Source: JBFGFX01 sp965232455 | Lineage (GTDB): Bacteria; Pseudomonadota; Gammaproteobacteria; Steroidobacterales; Woeseiaceae | DNA length: 64,000 nucleotides | Direction of reading: 5' to 3' | Assembly (NCBI GenBank): GCA_965232455.1 | Contig: OZ246981.1 | Location: 5,518,001 to 5,582,000, forward strand | Shown here: positions 43,561-52,594 of the stretch, in pieces | Position numbering within the stretch: the stretch's first letter is position 1 | How the letters are laid out: each line of letters opens with the position of its first letter | Notes under the pieces: generated by a model | What the model saw: the letters and a program-made list of their open reading frames with translations, nothing else | Database searches by the model: none | Told to the model about the DNA's origin: nothing | Program-made: the position numbers and the translations under genes

Positions 43561-44901
43561 TCAGTGACGTTCGGCGCGGGCAAGGATTTCGGTCAGCTCC
43601 GGGTGTGACACCCAACGGCCGCGCAGCATCGTGCCATGCACGCGACGGCTGTATTCGATGTCTTCGAGGGGGTTTTCGTCGAGCATCACCAGATCGGCAA
43701 CTTTACCGATTTCGATGGTGCCACGTTCTTCTGTTTCCTCGAAAAACACCGCCGCATTCACGGTACCGGTTTGCAGCGCCTGATAGGGCGTCAATCCGGA
43801 CGCCACCAGATACGACAGCTCTCGATGTAACGCGAAACCGGGCACGTTGAATCGTTGCGGCGCGTCCGAGCCCAGCAGCAAGCCAGCGCCGGCCTCGTGT
43901 AACGCCAGAATCAGGCGCCGGCGCAGCTCAATCGCGCGCCTGGCAACGGACAAGTCGAAATCACGGTCCGACCACAGTTCACGCTTCACGCGAACCCATT
44001 GTTCCAGCGTGGATCGTTCAACGTACTTCATCTCCGCCCAGTCGGCGATGTCCTCTGGCGCGACCTCGTTCGCGGTGTGCTCGAACAGCGATTCCGTCGG
44101 CACGTTCCAAACACCGGCCGCCGCCGTCGCTTCGGCGATCGGCGCGATACGCGACTCGTCCGCCGCGCCCGCGAGGAGCAGACCGAAAAAACCGCCCAGC
44201 CCCCCGCTCGGGTCTTCGTGCGGCGAAATCAAGGTTTCCATGTAGCCGTCGAGGTGATCGATGCTGGCGATGCCGGCCGCGAGCGCGTCCCGGACGCCGA
44301 CGTCTGATGGAACATGACCCGCAAAGCGGATGCCGATTTCATTGGCGGTGTCCGCAATCGCCGTAAATTCGGCGCGGGTAAGGCCGGGGTGAATTTTCAG
44401 GAAATCGTAACCCGCGGCGTGTTGTGCCCGAACCATCTCCGCCGCCTGCTCGGCCCCGTTCACACTGTTGCCGTTGAACGAAGGGCCCGAAGTAATCAGT
44501 CGAGGTCCCAAAACCTCGTGCGCCAGAATCTGCTCGCGAAGCCGGAGATGCGCCGGCCGGCCGAGCATTCCGCGCACCGTGGTGATGCCGTTAGCGACGT
44601 ACAAACCCAATACACGCTGCAAAGTCGGGGCAGCGGTATCGGTCACGTGGCCATGCATCTCGGTGAAACCGGGCATAAGGTACCGATCCGTGCCGTCGAC
44701 GACGACGGCGTCCTCGGGCAAAACGGTATCGACAACCGGGCCGATCGCCGCGATCCGTCCGTCGCTTACGATCACGGTCCGCGACGGCAGCACGTTCTCG
44801 TCGATCATCGTTATGAGGTTGACGTTGACGAACGCGGTCGATTCCGCGGCAGCCGTCAGCGACAGCAGAACACCGAACGAAAAACCCATCAGTCTTCGCA
44901 T
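43561..44901 (-). CDS. Exported metal-dependent amidohydrolase
   Basis: The 446-residue protein has a signal peptide (MRRLMGFSFGVLLSLTAAAES). The amidohydrolase metal site is visible: GFTEMHGHV (HxH), a Lys in YDFLKIHPG likely to be carbamylated, His in RFAGHVPSD, His in SIDHLDG, and Asp in LLLGSDAPQ. The beta-sandwich end (GTIEIGKVADLVMLDENPLED) is typical of imidazolonepropionase/prolidase-like subfamilies. Substrates are often cyclic amides or dipeptides. The start at 44901 is preferred; GTG 44910 is possible. It follows the XRE regulator gene by 83 nt on the same strand. Confidence 0.9.
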   Translation of the reverse strand: MRRLMGFSFGVLLSLTAAAESTAFVNVNLITMIDENVLPSRTVIVSDGRIAAIGPVVDTVLPEDAVVVDGTDRYLMPGFTEMHGHVTDTAAPTLQRVLGLYVANGITTVRGMLGRPAHLRLREQILAHEVLGPRLITSGPSFNGNSVNGAEQAAEMVRAQHAAGYDFLKIHPGLTRAEFTAIADTANEIGIRFAGHVPSDVGVRDALAAGIASIDHLDGYMETLISPHEDPSGGLGGFFGLLLAGAADESRIAPIAEATAAAGVWNVPTESLFEHTANEVAPEDIADWAEMKYVERSTLEQWVRVKRELWSDRDFDLSVARRAIELRRRLILALHEAGAGLLLGSDAPQRFNVPGFALHRELSYLVASGLTPYQALQTGTVNAAVFFEETEERGTIEIGKVADLVMLDENPLEDIEYSRRVHGTMLRGRWVSHPELTEILARAERH

Positions 44902-44984
44902 GATTGACACCCGTTACCACTGCGAAACCATTGGAGTCGCATTACAACAGCAGGTTCCGCAAGCTGGCAAGACGATCCCGGCGT

Positions 44985-45785
44985 TTAGTGAGCCCAGGAC
45001 TCGCACAACGCGCGTGTCGCGTCGTCCGAGGGGAAATAGGACTCGATGCGCAGCTCTTGCAACGTAATGTCCTGCGGGGTCCCGAAGGTCGTCACGGTCG
45101 TGAAAAAGCGGCAGGTGAGCGAGTCCTTTTGCAGAACGAGATCGATCGTCGGTCCCGACGGCAGGCGGTTGGCAAGCTCACGCCAGTTTTTGGGTGTGCT
45201 CGGCATGTTCTCGATCCTGTTGAACAAGGCTCGTTTGTTCTCGTTGTCGGCGGACGCCACGGTTTCGCGAAACAGGCGCATCAACAGGGTGGAACTCAGG
45301 TTTTCCCAGTCCAAGACGTAGGGTTGCAGGCCGTGTTCCGAAAACAGCAGCTCGAAGGCGTTGTTCGATGCCGAGGACGGGTCGGCAAGAAACAGCGCCG
45401 ACATCGCGGCGGAACCGTTGTTTTGCCGGACTATCGTCCAATCCGCGTCCATCACGATGGCGGGGTAGGGTTCATGTTTGTCCAGGATGCGCTGTAGCGC
45501 CTCGTCGACCTGACTAAACGCGGGTGATTCCAACGAGCTTTCGGCGTAAACGCCGGCAAAGCCGGCCGCGCTCAATAGCAGGTTTCGATCGCGCAGGGGC
45601 AGGTCCATCGCATTGGACAAGCGCAGAATCATCGCCCTGCTCGGGCGGTTTCGACCGGTCTCGAGGAAGCTGACGTGTTTGCTGGATACGCCCGCTTGCA
45701 GGGCCAGGTCGAGCTGGCTGAAGCGATGCGTCTCTCGCCAGTGGCGCAGGACCGCGCCGAACTCCGATACGCCGATTGCGGACAT
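44985..45785 (-). CDS. XRE family regulator with MmyB-like ligand domain
   Basis: The 266-residue protein has an N-terminal Cro/CI-type helix-turn-helix (FGAVLRHWRETHRFSQLDLA, then LQAGVSSKHVSFLETGRNRP) and a C-terminal MmyB-type domain of about 170 residues (MDADWTIVRQNNGSAAM; TTVTTFGTPQDITLQELRIE). That domain is PAS-like in other regulators and binds fatty acids in one known structure. Start 45785 is chosen because GGAGAG precedes it. A dyad at 45805-45829 just upstream may be its operator. It could control the neighbouring amidohydrolase (inference). Confidence 0.9.
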   Translation of the reverse strand: MSAIGVSEFGAVLRHWRETHRFSQLDLALQAGVSSKHVSFLETGRNRPSRAMILRLSNAMDLPLRDRNLLLSAAGFAGVYAESSLESPAFSQVDEALQRILDKHEPYPAIVMDADWTIVRQNNGSAAMSALFLADPSSASNNAFELLFSEHGLQPYVLDWENLSSTLLMRLFRETVASADNENKRALFNRIENMPSTPKNWRELANRLPSGPTIDLVLQKDSLTCRFFTTVTTFGTPQDITLQELRIESYFPSDDATRALCESWAH

Positions 45786-45804
45786 GGGACTCTCCATGAT
45801 CTCG

Positions 45805-45829
45805 ATTAAGGCTTGAGTGTACGCTTAAT
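45805..45829. promoter_or_regulatory. Interrupted dyad upstream of the XRE gene
   Basis: ATTAAG-N13-CTTAAT lies 20-44 nt upstream of the start codon. The position suits autoregulation, but short arms make a chance match possible. Confidence 0.35.
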
Positions 45830-45891
45830 GGTAAGAGCCGCCATTACCTCAAAGGTTATGAGACCGTTGCGGCAGCTGTCGCCCGCGCATC

Positions 45892-45953
45892 GTGTTAACA
45901 GGCCCTAACACACAGCCGGCAGGGATTACTCGCGTCGTGTTAACAGGCCTTAG
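45892..45953 (-). repeat. Dispersed repeat copies 3 and 4 (tandem)
   Basis: On the minus strand two units start CTAAGGCCTGTTAACAC (45953-45937) and TTAGGGCCTGTTAACAC (45908-45892), 45 nt apart. The first is followed by GCGAGTAATCCCTGCCGG, as in the copy at 36396. The stop codon of the MBL gene is inside the first unit. Confidence 0.85.
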
Positions 45954-46954
45954 TACAGGCTGATCGGTATCCCGAACGGCGGCCTCGAGATCCGAACGTC
46001 GTCGGCGCTCGCCATCTCGTTGATCCAGTGGGACGCGTCCAGCACCCTGTCTGCGATGTCCGGGAACAGCTGTATGTCGCCAAACGGTCTCGTGAAGTCG
46101 TCGAAATGGATAGCGAACACGCGACGCGCACCCGTTGCGGTAACCGTTTCCTGCCAATACCGGCGAGTGTATTCCTCACCGAGCGACGCGAGTCCCGCGA
46201 CGCTGATCAAAGCGACGTCGGCTTTCACGCCCGCAAGTTTTCCTTCGACAAACCCGGCGCTCCCCTGCACCAGAGCAGAGCCACCCGGGTGTTCGATCAA
46301 TACAGAGGCGGCGGTGCCCCCCTTCCATGACCCGACTCGCGCGGGCTGTTCCAGGGGTTCGTTGATGATCCCGGAAAACCACCCTTGATCCCCCGGCCCG
46401 ATCGGCGCGTGCGCCGACTCGATGAGCGTAATCGTGAAATCCCCGAAATGACGCACTTCGCCGCTGGCGAGAATTTGGTATTGGTCGACCGGTACGCTTG
46501 CACCGCGTGCGACGTTTGCCGTGGATTCCGAGCCGAGAATGACCGCCGTCGAACGGTTTGCGACGTTGCCGGCGTCAATCACATGATCGAAGTGCGAGTG
46601 CACGGGGACGATCGCGGCCAGCCGCTGGATGCGAAATTCGTCCATCGCGTAGTTAATCGTCGCGATGTCGGAGCGAATCTTGCGTTGCAATGCGATGTCG
46701 ATCGCGCTCGGCCGGGTAAAGGTCCCATCGATCAGTATCTGGGTTTCACCGTCGTCAAAAAGCAGCGTCGTTATGCCCAGCCACGTTACCGTGACCGACG
46801 TTTCCGCGGCTGGCGCCGTTTCGGCGACCGGCCAGGGCAGTTCGCTGAGCGGTGCGCGCTCCCGCCAAAGCCAGGCCGCAGCGGCGGCGCCCAGAGCAAC
46901 TACCAGAAAAACGCCGGCCGCCGCGTACGCAGTCCATCGAAACGCTTTGCTCAT
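45950..46954 (-). CDS. Membrane-anchored MBL-fold metallo-hydrolase
   Basis: The 334-residue protein has an N-terminal membrane segment (about 8-30). The metallo-beta-lactamase fold starts at VTVTWLGITTLLFDDGETQI, with IDGTFTRPS and the di-metal motif VPVHSHFDH (HxHxDH, near residue 118). A later His is in FAIHFDDF. It resembles the UlaG/lactonase-like branch, and the substrate is unknown. The TAA stop lies in the dispersed repeat. It is transcribed in the same direction as the NERD gene 117 nt upstream. Confidence 0.88.
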   Translation of the reverse strand: MSKAFRWTAYAAAGVFLVVALGAAAAAWLWRERAPLSELPWPVAETAPAAETSVTVTWLGITTLLFDDGETQILIDGTFTRPSAIDIALQRKIRSDIATINYAMDEFRIQRLAAIVPVHSHFDHVIDAGNVANRSTAVILGSESTANVARGASVPVDQYQILASGEVRHFGDFTITLIESAHAPIGPGDQGWFSGIINEPLEQPARVGSWKGGTAASVLIEHPGGSALVQGSAGFVEGKLAGVKADVALISVAGLASLGEEYTRRYWQETVTATGARRVFAIHFDDFTRPFGDIQLFPDIADRVLDASHWINEMASADDVRISRPPFGIPISLY

Positions 46955-47071
46955 TCGCCGACTTTATCACCAATATCGCTCCACCCAATACACCGGTCGA
47001 TCCGGACATGTTGCGGGAACGTCCCCGACGCCGCGATCCGGGCCGGGTTGCGGTCCGGGGTTAAGGGGTCG

Positions 47072-47800
47072 TCAGCCGAAACTGAGCTGCGCGTCGAAAT
47101 CCTTGCGCGATTCCTCGTCGGTGAGGGCGGACGATTTGACGGTCAGCCAAATCGAATTCCAATCGTCGACTTTGGACGGACCAAACTCGAATTTCGTGAT
47201 GAAGCTGTCCAGTTCGCTCACGTGGATGACGTTTTTCCGCCGGTCCGCAGTGAACTCCACCTTGCCGGTGAATACGACGAGATTCGCAACCGGCAGATTG
47301 GGAATCACTTTTCGCAGGGCGCGTGCACGCCCCTCGTTTTGAATCTGCGGGTTCAGAAACCGTCGGCGGCGCACACCGTCGACGTTGGTCCACTGTGGGT
47401 CGTCCGGTTCGCCGAAGACCACGCCGTTGTAATGTTTCGTCTGTATGCAAATAATGCCGGCGGAGGTCAGGATCGCGTGGTCGATCCGTGTCAACCCGCC
47501 GTATGCGCCGGGAAAAATGAAGTCGTGGAGCACATCCGTGCTCCTGTTTTTGAGTATTCGCGTGATGCGACGATCGCCGAGTTCTTCCTTGACCTTATGA
47601 ATCAGCGCGACGACGGTAGGTCGAAGAAGCAGCGTCAAGATGAGTCCCGTCGCGATAGCGAGCATGGCCAGGGCCGGACCGACGTTGGTCACCCCCGTCA
47701 CCGGAGGGGCGTCAGCGACGGCTTGCTGGGCTGCTGAAAACGCCGGGGCTCCCAGGAGCAGACCGCTCGCCGGCACGAAATGTGCGAGTCGTCGAAGCAT
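47072..47800 (-). CDS. NERD (nuclease-related) domain membrane protein
   Basis: The 242-residue protein has a signal peptide (1-24), a membrane helix (about 42-66) and a NERD domain: DFIFPGAYGGLTRIDHAILT, SAGIICIQTKHYNGVVFGEP, QWTNV, NPQIQNEGRARALRKVI. The restriction-like Asp107 and Lys122 are present, but the Glu that normally precedes the Lys by two (ETK) is Gln120 here (IQTKHYNG). Catalysis is therefore doubtful. NERD proteins are thought to act on nucleic acids; biological roles are poorly known. Confidence 0.85.
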   Translation of the reverse strand: MLRRLAHFVPASGLLLGAPAFSAAQQAVADAPPVTGVTNVGPALAMLAIATGLILTLLLRPTVVALIHKVKEELGDRRITRILKNRSTDVLHDFIFPGAYGGLTRIDHAILTSAGIICIQTKHYNGVVFGEPDDPQWTNVDGVRRRRFLNPQIQNEGRARALRKVIPNLPVANLVVFTGKVEFTADRRKNVIHVSELDSFITKFEFGPSKVDDWNSIWLTVKSSALTDEESRKDFDAQLSFG

Positions 47801-47919
47801 GGGGCGAGACTAGGGGAGTTGGCCCGGCGGCGCGCCGAAATGGGTCACGTTTTGGCAAGCGAGGCGCGGGAATCGGACCGCGGGTCGCAAACCCGTTGGT
47901 GTCGTCGCCGGTCGTCAGC

Positions 47920-48732
47920 TCAGGTTTCGCCGTTGTCCGGGCACGGATACGGTAGGTAATAGCCGTCGAACCGTTTGAGGCGCATCGGCACGCCGAAGGT
48001 CGCGCTCAGATTCTTCTCGTTCAGGACGCAGGCTTTGTCGCCGTCGGCGACAATTTTTCCCTCACGTAATAGCACGACCCGCTGTATGTCCGGCGGAATC
48101 TCGTTGAGATGATGCGTGACCAGAATGATGCTGCGGCCTTCCGCAATGAGCCGGCGAACCCGTGCGAGGTAGTCGAAGCTCGCGGCAAGATCCAGGCCCG
48201 TCGTCGGCTCGTCGAGTACCAGCGTCGCGGGGTCATGAACCAGCGCTCGGGCAAGCAGGCAACGTCGCTGTTGTCCCGTCGACAGGTGCCCGAGGGGCAC
48301 GTCGGCAAATTCCGCGACGTTCAGATCGGCCATGATCGAGCCCGCCCGTTCGCGCTGGGCCGGAGACACGCGGCCCGCGAGCGAGCCGTGCGTGCCCACG
48401 CTGGAGAAGAACCCCGACAGTACGACATCCAAACCGCTGGTCTTGCGCGTATAACGGGAATGCAGATCGTCCGACACGATGCCAATCCGCGCCCGGAGCT
48501 CCCAGACGTTCCAGGTCTCTTTTCCGAGCAGGCGCACCCACGAGTCGGGTTTGATTACCGGATAAATCTCGCGATTGACAACTTTGAGCAGCGTCGTTTT
48601 GCCCGCGCCGTTCGGACCGAGGACGGCCACCTGCTCGTGTTGCCGGATGCTCAGAGTGAGGCCGTCGAACACCCGCGTCGCACCGCGGAAAAGCGTGGCA
48701 TTGTGTATGTCAATCAGCGGAGCGTCGGTCAT
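47920..48732 (-). CDS. ABC transporter-type ATP-binding protein
   Basis: The 270-residue nucleotide-binding domain has Walker A GPNGAGKTTL (near residue 39), Q-loop region NVWELRARIGIVSDDLH, signature LSTGQQRRCLLARAL (near 153), Walker B LVLDEPTTGLD and the switch His in LVTHHLNEIP. It resembles the ModF/YlmA-type single ATPases. No permease gene is adjacent, so its partner is unknown. The next upstream gene on the strand is a MATE pump, 70 nt away. Confidence 0.92.
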   Translation of the reverse strand: MTDAPLIDIHNATLFRGATRVFDGLTLSIRQHEQVAVLGPNGAGKTTLLKVVNREIYPVIKPDSWVRLLGKETWNVWELRARIGIVSDDLHSRYTRKTSGLDVVLSGFFSSVGTHGSLAGRVSPAQRERAGSIMADLNVAEFADVPLGHLSTGQQRRCLLARALVHDPATLVLDEPTTGLDLAASFDYLARVRRLIAEGRSIILVTHHLNEIPPDIQRVVLLREGKIVADGDKACVLNEKNLSATFGVPMRLKRFDGYYLPYPCPDNGET

Positions 48733-48802
48733 TCTGGAGCCTATTTCATAACGGCATTGTGAGAGTTCGGCCGGCGTATTGTACGACCGGCCGGCGGACC
48801 CG

Positions 48803-50230
48803 TCAGGCTTCCTGGGCGCGCCACGCGCCCCCGCGGAATACGAGCAGGGCGATAAGGGTCAACAGTGTCTCCGAGACGACAATAGCGGTAAACACTCCGT
48901 TAGGGCCAATCCCGAGCGACGTCGCCAGCCAATAGGCCGCCGGAATCTGAACGATCCAGAAGCAGATGAAGTTCATTATCGACGGTGTGCGCGTATCGCC
49001 TGCGCCGTTGAGCGCCTGGATGACGATCATGCCGGCCGCGTAAGCCGGGTAGCCGATGCCCATGATGCGCAGGCAGTTGCTGCCGTAACGAAGAATGTCG
49101 GCATCGCTCGAAAACCAGCTCACTATCGTGGGCGCGAAAACCAGTAGGCACGCGCCAAGGACGCTCATGAAGAACACGTTGTACTTGGCGGCTTTCCAAA
49201 CGGACTGTTCCGCCCTGTCGGGTTTACCGGCGCCGAGGTTCTGCCCGACCAGGGTTGCAGCGGCGTTTCCGAGACCCCAGGCGGGCAATATCGCAAACTC
49301 GATCAGCCGCAGCGATATCGTGTATGCGGCGATCGGGGCGCTTCCGTATATCGCGACGATGCGCATGATCGCGATCCAACTCGACGTTGCGATCAAAAAC
49401 TGGCCGACGCCGCCGACGGAAATGAGGATCAGGCGTTTGATCAACGCAGGAACGATGACGAGGTGCCTCGGTTTGAGGCGTAAACGCCCGTTGTCGGTGA
49501 ACAGGTAATAGGCCAGATAGACGACGCCAATACCGCGGCCGATGGTCGTCGCGACCGCCGCGCCGGTAACACCGAGTTCGGGGAACGGTCCCACACCGAA
49601 GATAAGACATGGATCCAGTACGATGTTGATCGCGTTTGCCAACGTCAAGGCGCGCAGCGCCACCGGCGCGTCGCCGGCTCCGCGAAATGCCGCGTTCAGC
49701 AAGAATAGAAAAAGGATGCTCGCCGAACCGCCCAGCAATACCGAGGTAAAGCCGGTGCCGGTTTCGATGACCGAATCGCTTGCGCCCATCAGCCTTAGCA
49801 AGTCGGCGGCATAGGTCGTGCCGGCTATCCCGATCGCAGTTGCGAGCACTGCGCCGATCCAGATCGCCTGCCCGGTTACCTGAGCGGCCGCATCCGGATC
49901 CTTGGCGCCTATCCGTCGTGAGACCATCGCGGTGACGCCCATGCCCAGGCCGATCGCCACCGCGTATAAGACCGTTATCAATGCCTCGGTTATGCCGACA
50001 GCCGCAACGGCGTCGGTTCCCAGGCGGGAGACGAAAGCAATGTCGACTACCGCAAAGACGGCTTCCATCGACATCTCCAGCATCATCGGTATCGCCAGTA
50101 AGCCGAGCGCGCGGCCGACCGGCCCGGTCGTGAAATCGGTTTCGTTGTCTTGTAACGCCTCGTTGAAGAAATCTCTGCCGCGGCGCCAGAGCGATTCCTG
50201 CGGTTGTTGTTGGTCTGTTGAGTAAGTCAT
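48803..50230 (-). CDS. MATE family multidrug/metabolite efflux transporter
   Basis: The 475-residue protein has twelve membrane segments and two MATE repeats. Typical features are GLLAIPMMLEMSMEAVFAVV with DIAFVSRLG in TM1-TM2, SRRIGAKDPDAAAQ after the second helix, AAFRGAGDAPVALRALT, and the second-half GQNLGAGKPDRAEQSVWKAA and LNGAGDTRTPSIM. The family couples Na+ or H+ influx to drug or metabolite export. It is the first gene of the minus-strand series that continues with the ABC ATPase. A hydrophilic leader of about 40 residues precedes TM1. Confidence 0.93.
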   Translation of the reverse strand: MTYSTDQQQPQESLWRRGRDFFNEALQDNETDFTTGPVGRALGLLAIPMMLEMSMEAVFAVVDIAFVSRLGTDAVAAVGITEALITVLYAVAIGLGMGVTAMVSRRIGAKDPDAAAQVTGQAIWIGAVLATAIGIAGTTYAADLLRLMGASDSVIETGTGFTSVLLGGSASILFLFLLNAAFRGAGDAPVALRALTLANAINIVLDPCLIFGVGPFPELGVTGAAVATTIGRGIGVVYLAYYLFTDNGRLRLKPRHLVIVPALIKRLILISVGGVGQFLIATSSWIAIMRIVAIYGSAPIAAYTISLRLIEFAILPAWGLGNAAATLVGQNLGAGKPDRAEQSVWKAAKYNVFFMSVLGACLLVFAPTIVSWFSSDADILRYGSNCLRIMGIGYPAYAAGMIVIQALNGAGDTRTPSIMNFICFWIVQIPAAYWLATSLGIGPNGVFTAIVVSETLLTLIALLVFRGGAWRAQEA

Positions 50231-50736
50231 GTCCTGATACTCTGTCCGTCGTGCCGCTCGGTTTTCGGGCGCACGACCTTATGTTCCGGAGTTTGCAGCC
50301 GGAATCAGTACGACAAAGTTGAATTCAGGCTACGAGAGGTGCTGCGTGCTGTGCGTCGGTCGGGTGATGCGGAGTCGCATTGCGAGAGACATTGGCACGA
50401 GCCGAACCACAGCGGTGATTGGAGTTTTTGGGCTGCCGATTCTCATGAATTGCTCGTTTGCGGTGTTGCCTGATAGGAACTTATGCCGTGCATGCTAAAC
50501 GATTACGATCCATTGTCAACGATCGATTTGACAAATAGGGTATGACGCGGCGACTCGAGTGCCGGTTTTGGGCCCACCGTCCGTCCGCGGGCGCGATGGA
50601 CGGGTGCTACCAACGAGTGATTTGATTAGACTACGACCCTCGATGGCCATGCTGAATCCGAAAAATACGGCCGTCATTCAGTGCTCTCACGCGACAGAAC
50701 ATCTGGTATCTTGACCGCCGGGTAAGGGGACGAGAC
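50231..50736. other. Divergent intergenic region without recognised features
   Basis: About 500 nt separate the divergent MATE and lipoprotein genes. TTGACA at about 50528 has no -10 at proper distance, and TATCTT near 50708 is only a weak -10 candidate for the rightward gene. No open frame of interest, repeat or stable hairpin was noticed. Confidence 0.55.
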
Positions 50737-51621
50737 ATGCAAACACCGAGAACGGGACTTCGCGGCGTTGCGGGGGTGGCTGTTGTCATGACCTGGGCAA
50801 CGGTAGCCGGCTGTACATCGGAGGCGCCGCCTGACGGCGAAGTATCGGAGGCACCCGCGGCCAGTGCCGAGCCGGCACCGCAGGCTGCCGCGGAAGTCGG
50901 GACGCCGCCCTCGCGTCCGGTTGTCGCCGAAGCGCTTCCCTACGGCGAAGTGGACGACAGGCTCGTTTACGGCTATTTCGCGATTCCCGCCGATATGATT
51001 GACCCGTTACCCGCTGTCGTCCTCGTGCACGATTGGTGGGGGCTGAACGAGCAGACTCGCGTCATGTCCGAGCGCCTCGCCGCCGAAGGCTACATCGTGT
51101 TGGGTGTCGATCTCTTTGGCGGTCAAACGGCAAGCTCGCTGTCGGAAGCGCGCAGTTTGGAAATCGCCGTTGTCGAAAACCCGGCGTTGGCGATTGAGAA
51201 CATGCGGCAGGCTTTCGACTTCATACTGCACACCGCGGGCGCGCCGCGCGTCGCGACCCTGGGTTTGGGTTTCGGTGGTTCATGGTCGCTGAATGCTGCG
51301 CTCGAGTTTGGCGAGGAAGTGAGTGCGAGCGTGAATTTTTACGGTCAGGTGCACGATGACCCGGAAAAGCTCGCTCGGATCAACGGACCTATCCTCGGCT
51401 TGTTCGCCGAGAACGATCGCGCCGTGCCGGTGGAAACCGTGGGCAGGTTCGAGGCGGCGCTCGAAGCGTTGGACAAAGACTATGAAATCATCGTCTACCC
51501 GGGCGTGCGCCGTGGCTTCGCCGATTCGCTTTCCGATGGGTTTGATGGCGATGTCGCCAAGGACGCTTGGGACAAAGTCGTCGAATTTCTCGAGCTGAGA
51601 CTGGAGCCTGCCTCGAAATAG
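50737..51621 (+). CDS. Dienelactone-hydrolase-like lipoprotein lacking catalytic residues
   Basis: The 294-residue protein has a lipobox (VAGC, Cys 27) and a Pro/Ala-rich linker to residue 65, then an alpha/beta-hydrolase domain of the dienelactone hydrolase family (AVVLVHDWWGLNEQTRVMSE; FAENDRAVP; FADSLSDGF). The nucleophile elbow, normally G-x-C-x-G-G, reads LGLGFGGS, so the Cys position is Gly178. The usual HGF is RGF, so the catalytic His is Arg259. Asp227 remains. Hydrolase activity is therefore unlikely; a binding or structural role at the envelope is inferred. Confidence 0.85.
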   Translation: MQTPRTGLRGVAGVAVVMTWATVAGCTSEAPPDGEVSEAPAASAEPAPQAAAEVGTPPSRPVVAEALPYGEVDDRLVYGYFAIPADMIDPLPAVVLVHDWWGLNEQTRVMSERLAAEGYIVLGVDLFGGQTASSLSEARSLEIAVVENPALAIENMRQAFDFILHTAGAPRVATLGLGFGGSWSLNAALEFGEEVSASVNFYGQVHDDPEKLARINGPILGLFAENDRAVPVETVGRFEAALEALDKDYEIIVYPGVRRGFADSLSDGFDGDVAKDAWDKVVEFLELRLEPASK

Positions 51622-51656
51622 ATCGTGGTCGCGTCGGGACCGCCGAACCCGATAAG

Positions 51657-52199
51657 CTATTCGGCCGTTTCGTCGACGGACCCGCAGACCAGTGTGACGT
51701 CCAGCGGCGCCGTTGTGTAAACGATCTCCCTTTCACTTTCAGTGACGCACAACAGCGACGCGTTAGCCGACAGCGCCGCGGGCAGCGTCAACGACTCGCC
51801 GCGTTGAGCGGATGAGTCCTTGTCGGGGTCGTCGGGTTCGGCGCTACAAAAATCCGTGACCGGCACGGGGGCGATTTGACTGGCCGGCACCGTCAGGCGC
51901 AGTTCCGACTCCGCGGTTCCGTCCTCGAGTTGTTCCGCGTCGAGGGTTTGACGACTGTCGGCAACCGTCAGCGAAATCGAGCCTGCTCGAAAAGGTTCCG
52001 CGCAGACAGGGCGCAGCCGGAAGACGAATTCGAGCGCCGGAAGTCTGAGCGAAGCTCTGCCGTTTCCGCTTTCCGAAACAGCGACGGTGGCTGCCGTGGC
52101 CCCGACCTGCAGCGAATGTGTGCGCTCTGCGTCGGCAACGGCATCCGCCGTCAGGCAGGCCGACAGCGCGCACAGGACGGAACGGGTAGCTATTCTCAT
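51657..52199 (-). CDS. Secreted protein of unknown function
   Basis: The 180-residue protein has a signal peptide (about residues 1-22, ending AVAD). The mature part is beta-rich (HSLQVGATAATVAVSESG; LEFVFRLRPVCAEPF) and has four Cys outside the signal, probably forming disulfides. It does not match a family I know. It converges on the dienelactone-hydrolase-like gene, 35 nt apart, and is divergent from the PGPGW protein gene. Confidence 0.7.
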   Translation of the reverse strand: MRIATRSVLCALSACLTADAVADAERTHSLQVGATAATVAVSESGNGRASLRLPALEFVFRLRPVCAEPFRAGSISLTVADSRQTLDAEQLEDGTAESELRLTVPASQIAPVPVTDFCSAEPDDPDKDSSAQRGESLTLPAALSANASLLCVTESEREIVYTTAPLDVTLVCGSVDETAE

Positions 52200-52304
52200 G
52201 ACGCTAAGGCTACGACACCTTCGTCGAAATACTCAAATCGTGCATGCGGCTGCGTGCGAGATGGTAACCTGTGTTTCCCGTTCCCCGACGCCCGGTGTGA
52301 AGGT

Positions 52305-52559
52305 TTGTTCAAGAGTTACCCGTACAAGCTGGCTCGGCGTATCGCCATATCCATCGTTGGCGCCAGCGTTCTACTCGTCGGCGTCGTAATGATCGTGGCG
52401 CCGGGGCCGGCGTTCATCGTGATTCCGGTCGGCCTTGCAATTCTCAGCATCGAGTTTGCATGGGCGCGACATTGGTTGAAAAAGCTTCGGGAGACGATCA
52501 GCCGGCAGGGGGCCGAGAGCCGGGGGAAGCGAGCCGAGTCGCATCGCATAGACGGCTGA
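52305..52559 (+). CDS. PGPGW-type small transmembrane protein
   Basis: The roughly 84-residue membrane protein has two helices joined by PGPAFIVIPVGLAILSIEFA, the signature of the 'putative transmembrane protein PGPGW' family (here PGPAF). A charged tail (RHWLKKLRETISRQ) follows. No ATG is in frame. TTG 52305 gives a family-typical short leader (FKSYPYKLARR), and GTG 52254 is the alternative. Its function is unknown. Confidence 0.75.
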   Translation: MFKSYPYKLARRIAISIVGASVLLVGVVMIVAPGPAFIVIPVGLAILSIEFAWARHWLKKLRETISRQGAESRGKRAESHRIDG

Positions 52560-52594
52560 ACGTAAACGGCGGACGGTTGCCGGGAAAAAAGAAA

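Noticed and set aside
50231..50736. tRNA or small RNA gene between the MATE and lipoprotein genes
   Set aside because: No cloverleaf, terminator or promoter pair was found.
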